Source of the DNA: Smittia aterrima
Taxonomy: Eukaryota > Arthropoda > Insecta > Diptera > Chironomidae
Length of the DNA stretch: 64,000 nucleotides
Reading direction: 5' to 3'
Assembly: GCA_033063855.1 (NCBI GenBank)
Contig: CP093830.1
Coordinates: 10,912,854 to 10,976,853, forward strand
Shown: in pieces, positions 49,101 through 58,824 of the stretch
How the letters are laid out: each line of letters starts with the position of its first letter
How positions within the stretch are numbered: the stretch's first letter is position 1
The notes under the pieces: generated by a model
Seen by the model: only the letters and a program-made list of their open reading frames with translations
Databases searched by the model: none
Told to the model about the DNA's origin: nothing
Position numbers and translations under genes: made by a program

Positions 49101-49363
49101 AGGGGCAGTGTCGTTGACTCTGCTTTGAGATCTTGCTTAATCTTCACATCTGGCTTCTTCAATATCGATTGCGTTGGAATTGTCTTCTCAACCTTGAAAG
49201 GAACTTTGATTTCTCTCTTTGGAGGCTCAACTGGAGAATCTTCCTTCTTCGCTTCGGGAGTTTTTCGAGCCCACGACGGTCTCGCTGTCGTCGTTGTTGG
49301 CGCTGTCGAATCTTTCAGCCATGACGGCTTCGCGACAGGAGTTGATTTTCCGTTTAAAGGCAT
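46167..49363 (-). CDS. sals: SALS-like WH2-domain actin-binding protein
   Basis: Probable relative of Drosophila Sarcomere length short, which promotes actin filament lengthening at pointed ends in muscle. Exons: 49363-48514, 48233-48211, 48147-47957, 47900-47249, 47116-47075, 46973-46711, 46638-46425 and 46361-46167, all in phase, 809 residues. Order: disordered Ser/Pro/Thr-rich region with KSPSTTP repeats; acidic stretch; proline run split by a 23-base microexon; two WH2-like motifs (WSEMMKEVEEMRSGKKLRKV and ALDKLLNEIQGGIKLKPT, each followed by NDRS[SK]PI); long coiled coils; acidic Glu/Ser block; final coiled coil ending SVIDLC. The first ATG follows an acceptor-like CAG directly, so either a 5' untranslated exon or an unseen coding exon lies upstream. 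The WH2 call is firm, the sals orthology moderate. It sits between two maltase pairs. Confidence 0.8.
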
Positions 49364-50410
49364 CTGAAACGAAAGTCGCACTCAATTACTTTATTGCACA
49401 CTAAATGAGTTTTTCCTTTGCAATTTGCATCGATCCATAGAAAAGCCGTGTGATGTCATCAAGCGAGACGAAAATTTGTAAACATATTGATGCAAGCATG
49501 TGAGGAGGTTTCGCTGAAGGTTCACCATGAATTTTTTTATCACAATTTTATTTTTAGACTTTTTTTCTTTCTATTTTTTTTTCGTGTATATTTTGAGTCG
49601 GCTCTTCGAAGATTCGCAGTGAGATTCATTGAACAACTTTAATCAATAAACATTTTGATCAATCGAGAAAGTTGAAAGTTTGCATTCGATAATCGTCGAG
49701 TGAATCTTTAAGGAAATTCTTTCATGTTGACTCAAGTAGTGCGTGAAAGTGTTTAAGATTCGAAATTTAATTTTAGATCATCGAGCTTCGAGAGATTGTC
49801 TAAACACAACACAACATATTGAATCGATGACGTCACAGAGGGAAACGAAAAATGTAATTGGGTCACTTTTCGTGTCGGAAAGTTGGGAAAGTCGCGGATA
49901 TTTTCGATTGATTTTCTGTAAAGTCATCAGACGAGGTGACATCAGCGCTAACACTCATTCACACTTTTCTCACTTTTATGAACAGAGAAAGAAATTTTCA
50001 TTTTTCATCACCACCATTTTGGAAAAGCGAAAATCTTTTCCAAATTTTCCACTTTGCGAGCCACTTACAATTTTATCATTTGAAGTTGCAAATGCCGTTT
50101 AGTGTCTTACATAAACGAGGAAGTTAGCACTTGAAATTCACTGGCTGACTTTGAAATTCTTCAATGGGAGAATGGATCGGCCAAACTCCAACCGAGCTGT
50201 GCTATGATCACAAGCAAAAGTATGTCTGATCGTTAGATGAGAGGAAAAATATTTGCAACGAATTTTCACGATCACTTTGCGAAAGACGAAAATTCGTGAG
50301 AGCGAGAGGAAGGAAAGTGTTTCTCGCGAGAAGAAAAACATGATCTTGATGATGCAGACGTAAAGAAACTCGGGAAATCTCGCGACGATGCGTGGGAATA
50401 GCTTGATTTA
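49364..50410. other. Upstream region of SALS-like gene, no supported coding exon
   Basis: About 1 kb between the SALS-like start and the maltase 3 end. The acceptor-like TTTCAG just upstream of the SALS-like ATG implies that an upstream exon and promoter lie here or further away. I could not place them. Confidence 0.4.
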
Positions 50411-50416
50411 TTTATT
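50411..50416 (-). promoter_or_regulatory. Poly(A) signal of maltase 3
   Basis: AATAAA on the minus strand starts directly after the stop codon (50418-50420), with an overlapping second copy at 50407-50412. The 3' untranslated region must be very short. Confidence 0.5.
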
Positions 50417-50417
50417 T

Positions 50418-52327
50418 TCATTGAACAAGGAACGAGATCGTCATGAAGCTCATGGCGATGATTGAATATCTGAGTACGCCCACGCCGCTGTTGATGTCGT
50501 CACTCAATAGAACGATTCCGTTGTTGCTTTTGATTTTGATTATTTCGGAGCTCACAGACATTCTGGGAAAGAAAAAGTCATTAACGAGATTTTGTTTAAA
50601 TTTTCTTCTTATCTCACCCGTTCAACAACCCAGAGCTCAACGATGAAGTGTAAACTGTCAAATTGCTTGGAATCAGCGGAAAGAAATTTGTCAAGTTCAC
50701 GGTTTCTTCTGAGTTTCCTAAATTTAAAACAATGACAGCAACGGAATTGTTGAGTTGACGTTTGTAAGTGTAAACGTTCTTCGTGCTCGAGAGTGCTCCA
50801 GCGTAATTTCCTTCTTTGAAGACCGGTTGCTTTCTAATCTTTGTGAGTCGTCGAAAGATCTTGAGATGGCTATTCTCTGCTTCCTCTTGAGCTTTGACGT
50901 TAACAGTTTTGTAGTTAGTGCCAACAGGAAGCCAAGTCTTGCTCGCATTTGAAAAACCAGCATTTAGAGAATTGTCCCAAGGGAATGGAGTTCGAACTGG
51001 ATCACGTGATCTTTCGTCAAGTTGATCAGGACTTGAATTGCAAGCAAAAGGGTCAACTGTGTCTTCCCATGAAATTTTCACATTTTCCATTGCAAGTTCT
51101 TCTCCTTGATAAGTGATTGCAACTCCCGGAAGAGTTTGAAGTAAAATATTCAAGAGATCAGCTCGTTCAATGCCAAATCTTGTGGCGATTCGATGTCTGT
51201 CGTGGTTTCCAAGCTAAAAGTCAAATCTTTAGAAATATTTTCTTATTCTTTGAGCATTTACTTACGACCCAGTTTGCCATGTGACCAGCTGGCATTAGTC
51301 GAAGCCATTCTTCAATTACATTCTTGTAATCTTCTGCTGTGCTGTTGATATTCACTCGTTTGATCAACTCAAAATTGAAAGGAATTTGTGCTCCTTCAAC
51401 TAAACCATTTCCGTAATATTTCTGAGTCAAATCAACTCGAGCATAAGATTCGGTCATCAACACTTTTGACTCAATGTTCATTGACTTAGTAAAGTTGTCG
51501 ACAAGTTTCCTCCATTGGTAGACCATGTCGTAAGTTTCTTCTTGATCTTGAACGTAAACGTGATTCAGATAGCAATCGTCGTATCGATCGCAGTTTGGAT
51601 CAAAGGAACGAGGTTCGTCCGGAAACGAACCGTCCGCGTTCATCTTCTCAAACAAACATGGAATTGCATCGATTCGAAATCCAGAAACGCCTTTCTGCAT
51701 CCAAAATCTCAAGACATCTTCCATTTCTTCAACAACTTTCTTGTTACGATAATTCAAATCCGGCTGCTTGTAGTGGACCATATGATAATACATTTCTTGT
51801 CTAATCTCTGACCAGCGCCAGGCACTGAACCTGAAAGCTGACAACCAATTGTTTGGTGGGATCACAATGTTTGAGACGTTGTCGACTTTTCCTGCTCGCC
51901 AAATGTAATAATCTTCATATCCAGGCTCGCGTCGTTCTGATTTCTTGAACCATTCATGTTCGTCTGAAGAATGATTTGGAACAAAATCGAGAACGAGCTT
52001 CAGTCCAATTTTGTTGCATTCGACAATGAGATCATCAAAGTCCTTCATTGTTCCAAACTCGTCGTGAATATCACGAAAATCAGAAATGTCGTAGCCAAAG
52101 TCAGCCATCGGAGATTTGTAAATTGGCGACAGCCAAAGTCCATCAATTCCCAGATTTTTGATGTAATCAAGTTTCGATTTGATTCCTCTCAGATCTCCAA
52201 CTCCATCACCATCGCTGTCTTTAAACGATCTTGGATAAATCTGATAGAAGTTCGCTCCATCATACCAAGCACCTTGACACAACTTAAACAAGCACAAAAA
52301 CCAGAGAATTGTCTTTCGTTTGAACAT
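50418..52327 (-). CDS. Membrane-tethered maltase / alpha-glucosidase 3 (GH13)
   Basis: Paralogue of maltases 1 and 2 on the opposite strand. Exons 52327-51266, 51213-50618 and 50562-50418 give 600 residues. The intron found after the PNHSS motif in maltases 1 and 2 is missing here. The signal peptide (TILWFLCLFKLCQG) is followed by AWYDGANFYQIYPRSFKDSD. Catalytic residues are all present: D220 in GFRIDAI, E293 in MTESYAR, D359 in GNHDRHR. Unlike maltases 1 and 2 it ends in a hydrophobic tail (YSIIAMSFMTISFLVQ) suggesting a GPI signal or membrane anchor. In mosquitoes such GPI-anchored midgut alpha-glucosidases (Cqm1/Cpm1 type) are known; equivalence here is inference. It forms a close tandem pair with maltase 4. 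Confidence 0.94.
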
Positions 52328-52531
52328 TTTCCAATGAATTTACTTTATCAAATGAAAATGTTTGATGCGATGTGGAGAAATAAATAAAAAAAAGTTCTCG
52401 TTGAAATGTTTGTTGAGAACTTATATTACTCAATCTCCTTGAAAACTGTTCCATATTTGATGACAACTGGCTCAAAGTAAATAAATCAAAACTTCAAGTG
52501 ATTGAGTCAAGTTTTTTTATGAAACCAAATA

Positions 52532-52537
52532 TTTATT
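52532..52537 (-). promoter_or_regulatory. Poly(A) signal of maltase 4
   Basis: AATAAA on the minus strand lies eight bases after the stop codon at 52545-52547. Confidence 0.5.
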
Positions 52538-52544
52538 TACAAAA

Positions 52545-54449
52545 TCACTTCAACAATAAAATTATTGCAAGGAGAAGCGATAAAATCACAACTTGAGCTG
52601 CAACCTTCACAGAGCTGCTCGTATTAACTAAAACGATTCCAATGTTGCTTTTGATCTTGAGGGTTCCAGTTTTTACGACCGTCCTGGAAATTTCGATTTG
52701 AAACTGATTTTTATTTAACGTTTGAAAGTGAACTTACCCGTCTATCAAACCAGAGCTCAACGATGAAGTGTAAACTGTCAAATCTTTTGGAATCATTGGA
52801 AATAAATTTGTCAAGTTCACGGTTTCTTCTGATTTTCCTAAATTTAAAACAATGACAGCAACGGAATTGTTGAGTTGACGTTTGTAAGTGTAAACGTTCT
52901 TCGTGCTCGAGAGTGCTCCAGTGTAATTTCCTTCTTTGAAGACCGGTTGCTTTCTAATCTTTGTGAGTCGTCGGAAGATCTTGAGATGGCTGTTCTCTGC
53001 TTCCTCCTGAGATTTGACGTTAACAGTTTTGTAGTTAGTGCCAACCGGAAGCCAAGTCTTGTTGGCAGTTGAGAAACCAGCATTAAGAGAATTGTCCCAA
53101 GGGAAAGGAGTTCTCGCCGGATCTCTCGATCTCTCAGCGTAAACTTCTCTGTTTGAATTACACGCCGGAGGATCAACAGTTTCTTCCCAAGTTAGATCAA
53201 CATTTTCCATGACTAACTCTTCTCCTTGATAAGTGATTGCAACTCCGGGAAGAGTTTGTAAGAGGATATTTATCAAATCGCCTCGCTCAACTCCTAATCT
53301 TGATGCGACTCGTTTGTTATCGTGATTTCCTAACTATTAGACGATTAATAATTAAAATTAATTGTTTTTCTTATTCTTTGAGCATTCACTTACGACCCAG
53401 TTTGCCATGTGACCAGCAGGCATTAGTCGAAGCCATTCTTCGATCACATTCTTGTAATCTTCTGCTGTGCTGTTGATATTCACTCGTTTGATTAGCTCAA
53501 AATTGAAAGGAATTTGTGCTCCTTCAACTGAACCATTTCCGTAATATTTCTGAGTCAAATCAACTCGAGCATAAGATTCGGTCATCAACACTTTTGGCTC
53601 AATGTTCATTGATTTAGCGAAGTCATCAACAAGTTTCCTCCATTGGTAGACCATGTCGTAAGTTTCTTCTTGATCTTGATCGTAAATGTGGTTCAAATAG
53701 CACTGATCATCACGGTCACAGTTTGGATCATACGAACGAGGCTGATCAGGAAACGAACCGTCGGCGTTCATCTTCTCGAACAAACATGGAACGGCATCGA
53801 TTCTAAATCCAGAAACGCCTTTCTGCATCCAATAAGTTAAAATGTCTTTCATTTCTTGAACAAGCTTTTTGTTACGATAATTCAAATCGGGCTGTTTGTA
53901 ATGGAAGAAGTGATAATACATTTCGCCTCTAATCTCTGACCACTTCCATGAGCTGTAGCGAAAGGCTGAGATCCAGTTGTTTGGTGGGACAAGAATGTTT
54001 GAGACGTTGTCGACTTTTCCTGCTCGCCAAATGTAATAATCTTCATATCCTGGGTCGCGTCGTTCTGATTTCTTGAACCATTCATGTTCGTCTGAAGAAT
54101 GATTTGGAACGAAATCGAGTACGAGCTTTAGTCCAATTTTGTTGCATTCGACAATGAGATCGTCAAAGTCCTTCATTGTTCCAAACTCATCGTGAATATC
54201 ACGAAAATCAGAAATGTCATAGCCAAAGTCAGCCATCGGAGATTTGTAAATTGGCGACAGCCAAAGTCCATCAATTCCAAGATTTTTAACGTAATCAAGT
54301 TTCGATTTGATTCCTCTCAGATCTCCAACTCCATCACCATCGCTGTCTTTAAAAGATCTTGGATAAATCTGATAGAAGTTCGCTCCATCGTACCAAGCGC
54401 TTTCTGAGAGATTTGCTGCGACAACGAGCAGCAGAATATTGATCCACAT
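52545..54449 (-). CDS. Membrane-tethered maltase / alpha-glucosidase 4 (GH13)
   Basis: Closest relative of maltase 3, upstream of it on the same strand, with about 217 bases between maltase 4 stop and maltase 3 start. Exons 54449-53394, 53333-52738 and 52683-52545 give 596 residues. The signal peptide is WINILLLVVAANLSES. Catalytic residues: D218 in GFRIDAV, E291 in MTESYAR, D357 in GNHDNKR; the last motif has N-K-R where the other three have an HR ending, next to the catalytic site. The C-terminal tail AAQVVILSLLLAIILLLK is strongly hydrophobic, so the protein is probably GPI-anchored or membrane-inserted. It shares loss of the first intron with maltase 3, so the loss came before their duplication. 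Large parts are nearly identical to maltase 3. Confidence 0.94.
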
Positions 54450-57400
54450 GATTTCACTTTGAAATTTCCAATCAAACTCAGACGAAACATTTCAAGACGA
54501 ATTCAATAAATAGTTCGTTGTCTGTTTGCTGATTCTCTTCAACGCAATCAATAAAAAAATATTTGTCAAGTTGTTAATATTGATTTTGTCATAAAACAGC
54601 TCGCGACTGTAATCGAGTGTGACGATCGAGTTTACATGAAAAGAATTCACAAAGAAGATTAGACACGCTTTCATTAAGATTCAAAAGCTTTCTAAATAAA
54701 CACATGATAACACTCGCAAGTGCTTTTACGATCGTTACCGATACTTTGTACAAAAAAGGAAGAAATTCTCAGAAGATAAATAAAACACTTAAGACTCTTA
54801 CTCGCTACATCTCACGATTTATTTTTATTGCTTCGAAATCGATGTTTTACACCTTCTCAATAAAATCCGGAAGCATAAAATTTATTGGCGTTGCTCTTGT
54901 GTTGTTCTCTTAGCATCGAGTAGAAGAAGCGAGTAACGAGATTATTAATAGTTCCTTGAAGCATGTAGCGCAAAGTTTTCGTTGAGAGTGTGCAAGGTAA
55001 AGGCTGAAGAAGCAAAACGTTTGGTGTTTGCATTATTTATCGCGTGGAAAAATCTTTCGCTACTGCTCGAGCATCACTTAAGATCAAGGAAGAAAAAGGG
55101 GAGAACGTTGCATAGGAGCGACGGATGAGACTGCTTAATATTCCATTCCGAACAGTAACTTTGTATGTAACTTGTAAGATTTCTTAAATATCTCATAATA
55201 TTCCGCCATCATCCACGTCAGAGAAGGAGAAAAATTGCTCCTCTCGAAGAATTCTCGAGAAACACAAACATAATTCTCCGTGCATATGAGCTGAATAAGA
55301 AAAGTTTCTTTTAAACATAGATTGAATAATCAGATAAAAACTTTAGCTCGAGGAAGTCTCCGTGCTTTCCATCTTGGAAGAAATATCAAGAGCGAAGTCA
55401 ACGAGAAAGTTTGTTAAGCATGAATGGAAACTTCTCGCTTCCTTCGTGATGAGGAGACAGAAGCATTTTTTCAAAATGATACTTCTCTTAAGTCAACCCT
55501 TCGACTAAAAATTTCCACGTCTTCACATGAAAAGTTTTATAATTTCCCAAGTTAGTTTAGATTCGACTAACGATGTGACATTTGAAGTTCACATTTTATA
55601 TTTATTTTTACGAAAAGGTTTCGTCTTCTTTATCTTTTATCAGTTAACATTGCGCTCACATCTCGAGTGCTTGAAAGAAAAGGGAGAGCGAAGAGAATGG
55701 ATCAGCCACACACACAACGTGTCATAAGCGATAAATGTGTGAATTAAAGAACTTTCACCAAACGTGACCGGAATATTTCGGCAACTTCCATTGAATAATG
55801 AGAAATTGCTTCGTTAAAATTCAGAAAGCCTTTATCCACCACGTAATATCTGAAATATTTGAGAACGAGAGAGATTCCTAAGTTTACAAATATAAAACTT
55901 TTCAACCCTTGATTTCCTTTTCTCTCATAACTTTATCGACTCTTTGACAGTCGTGACTACATCGGAAACTTCTTTGTCTTTTCAAAACAATTGAAAACTT
56001 GATTGCGAAAATGTCAGTTTTATGTCATCGATTCTCAAGAATTACAATTTCAATTCTGTTTTGATTGAAAGCTTATTGTTTCATTTGATCGACTCCATTA
56101 AGATAGAAATGTGAAATTTGATAGCGATAAGAAGATATTTTCCGGCATCTCTCTCGTCAGCTTTCATAAATGTCTCTTTATTATCTAAGTTGATTGTTCA
56201 TCATATCAAATGAAAGCTTCAATTTCTTGTGAGTTTGTTCAATAAAGTTTTTGAATTATTTTCTTTTGTAATTGAATAGAAATCTCAATTTGACTTATTA
56301 CTCACAAAGAAAGCTTTTCACTTGAAGATTGACATCTGAATGGGAGACGATGAATGTTTTACGAGCTCGATAACGATTTGAAGATAGCACGTCGTCATCG
56401 TTGGTGCGTGAAAGTCGAGAAAGAATAAATATCTGGGCGACAAAGTATCAATAATTTAACGACAAACTTTCATCGTCTCACTTTCATTTTTTATGAGGCG
56501 ACTCTTGATCTTTACGCTCATAAATATTTCTCAAAACAAAATGGCTTTTGGCTCATGCTTGACCTCGCCATTGATTTATGGAACGAGAAGAGTTATCGCA
56601 ACATAAATGATTGCTCGTAAACAGCCAATTTATGATGTCACATAACAATTCGACTCGCCATAAATATTTTCGTCCAGAGAAAGTTCTAACGAGCGCGAGA
56701 AGATGAGTCTTCGGAGAAGACTCTTGTCGACAGTTTACATAAATTTACATTAAGATGAAGGCAATTTTGTTTCTTAAAGCTTCGACTTAAAGCTCTCACG
56801 CACATCCTAAAAGAAATAAAAATGTTTCGCTATCAAACACGAGAACACATTTTCGATAATTTGCTTTCGAAGGAATGAGAAGAACACTTTGCATTTGCTG
56901 GATGATATCATCATCTCCTACTTTCTCGTGTTTTCCATTTTATTCTGCACAAAAATTTATGCTTTCATGATTATTTGATCAATTTTTTTATGGCACATCC
57001 ATAAAAATTTCTGGGATGTGCTGTTTTAGATGTCGGCAAAGCATTTCATCCGCAGTTTTGTAATTTCCACATGTGCTTTTGATGCTGAGATGGAAGGTTA
57101 GAGCTTCGTTTGAAAGGTCACCAGATGAACAAGTTGAGTGATTGAAGATGTGAAGGAGTCGCAAACAATATTTCTTATTTGTTTTTCTCGTTGTCTCGAC
57201 AGCTGTGCCAAAAAGTATTTAAAATGAAATTAATAAAATGTTAAATTGCTTGTAAAATACCCGCAAGAAGTCGCAAAGAACGTTTCTTGTTGTTTCGGCG
57301 ACCGAGAATAATTTTAAATTTACAACCGGGAGAGCTCGTAAGATTTAACTTAAAGTACACGAAGTGTTCTTCAATGAAATGAACCCCTCCATTCAAGTAG

Positions 57401-58824
57401 GTTTAGTAATATCTCTGGAGTATTAAGTTCTTAAGCTTTTGAGTGCTCATTACAGCCTTCGTGAATAGTTAATTGAAAACATTTTCTGATTAAAGTCTCT
57501 CTCGAGAGAGAATGGAGGCGGCTGCTGAGCATTTGAAATTATCACTCATTTTAATTGTTTCACTTGCTGTTCCGGAATTAGCAAGAGTGGTAACCACATT
57601 ACAGAAAACTTCCACGTAACTGCTCGTCTAACGAACTATTTAATGTTTGAGTGAAGTTCACAACAAAATTTTGAGTTCTAAATTGTCTAAAGCCACTTGG
57701 ATCGACTTACGAATCCTTAAATTGAAAGCACAAACATCTCAAAAGTTAAAGTTCTCTAAAAGTTTATCATCAAAAGCTTCAGAATATTTTATTCAAATTT
57801 TGTTGCAATGTGGCATGAACTTATTAAATTTAATGTGCAGGAAGAGTCTTCCGCAACTCGGTGAGCAGAGAATTTTTCGCCTCGATTACAGCGTTTTCAT
57901 TACAGCTTTCAACATAATCCTCTCCTTTATTACTCGGCTGTTCATGTCGGAATTCATTGCATTAAGACACAACATCAGTACAATAATTACCGAGAGGTTT
58001 TCGTGTTCCGCCGTCTCTTCATGGTTCACTTGGTGGCACTTAAAGTGGAAACAACATGCAGCTCACGATAAAAAGTAAAAGCTTCGGAAAGTTTTATTCT
58101 CGTTCCGCTTTTAAAATGTTCGAGTGAGCCGCTCACAAGGCGACCGAATCGACTTTTGCTGCTGAAATCTCTTTTTTGCTTTAGAAATATTTGGATTTTC
58201 ATGTTCTCAGATTTTTGCTGATGTTTGGAAACATTTCGTTTCGTAAGATTGCGGAAATGTAGTGAGAACTCAACTCTTCCTCGTCTTTTCTTCTGCTCCA
58301 TTCGAGTGGAAAAAGAATGAAAATACATTTTCCAGTTTTACAATCCCGATGGAGAATTTACAAGAACTTTCCTTTCTTGTGTGACTCACTTTATTGCCTT
58401 CTATCTTCGAAGATGATTTCTATCTAGCGGCGATTCGGTTGAGAAAAGAAAATTCCTCAATTTCGACGATTTTCTCTCAGCGAAAGCTCATCACTTTTGT
58501 TATAAATGCTGCCGAGAGACTCGGGCTATTTATTAAAAGTAAAGTTAGTTGCAAGCTTCGAATTGAATTTCCGTTTTCATTATCATTCAGACAACGTTCC
58601 TCATCTCGACGTGCAACCACCGAGAAATGAGAATTTTGACAAATGAAAGTTCGTTAAAGCGACGAGTTTTTTGTTCACAATTTTTTTATGATTTAGATTT
58701 GCCGAGAGCCATTCACTCGCCATGCTCGACTGTCATATGTCTTCATCAAACAATTTAGCTTCAGTGTCAAGCTCTAGAAAGATTAATCTCGCCAACAATG
58801 ACGTGTTCTCTCTTTGTTGACTCA
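54450..58824. other. Maltase 4 upstream DNA and outer part of right arm
   Basis: Bases 54828-58824 mirror 6356-10942. Similarity is high at 54830-55350, weak at 55350-57400, and high again from 57430 to the end. Open frames conserved in both arms (57647-58078 and 58394-58630) lack recognisable domains, and the first has an indel-shifted N-terminus between arms, so I do not call them genes. Confidence 0.5.

Larger units (their letters stand above)
33868..58824. repeat. Right arm of large inverted duplication
   Basis: Reverse-complement counterpart of 6356-15470, but 25 kb long instead of 9 kb. Extra DNA relative to the left arm is mainly 36402 to about 39020 (orphan gene) and about 40740-54827 (four maltases plus the SALS-like gene). 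Matching parts without genes, 39215-40740 and 54828-58824, appear non-coding in both arms. The left arm holds only about 160 unmatched bases (10942-11100) where the 14-kb block would be. The intact genes of the right arm suggest it is closer to the ancestral arrangement and the left arm is a reduced copy; that direction is inference. Confidence 0.9.

Noticed and set aside
48756..49367. Long plus-strand frames rich in Gly/Ser/Val/Asp over the SALS-like exon
   Set aside because: These are antisense shadows of the low-complexity Ser/Pro/Glu region of the minus-strand gene.
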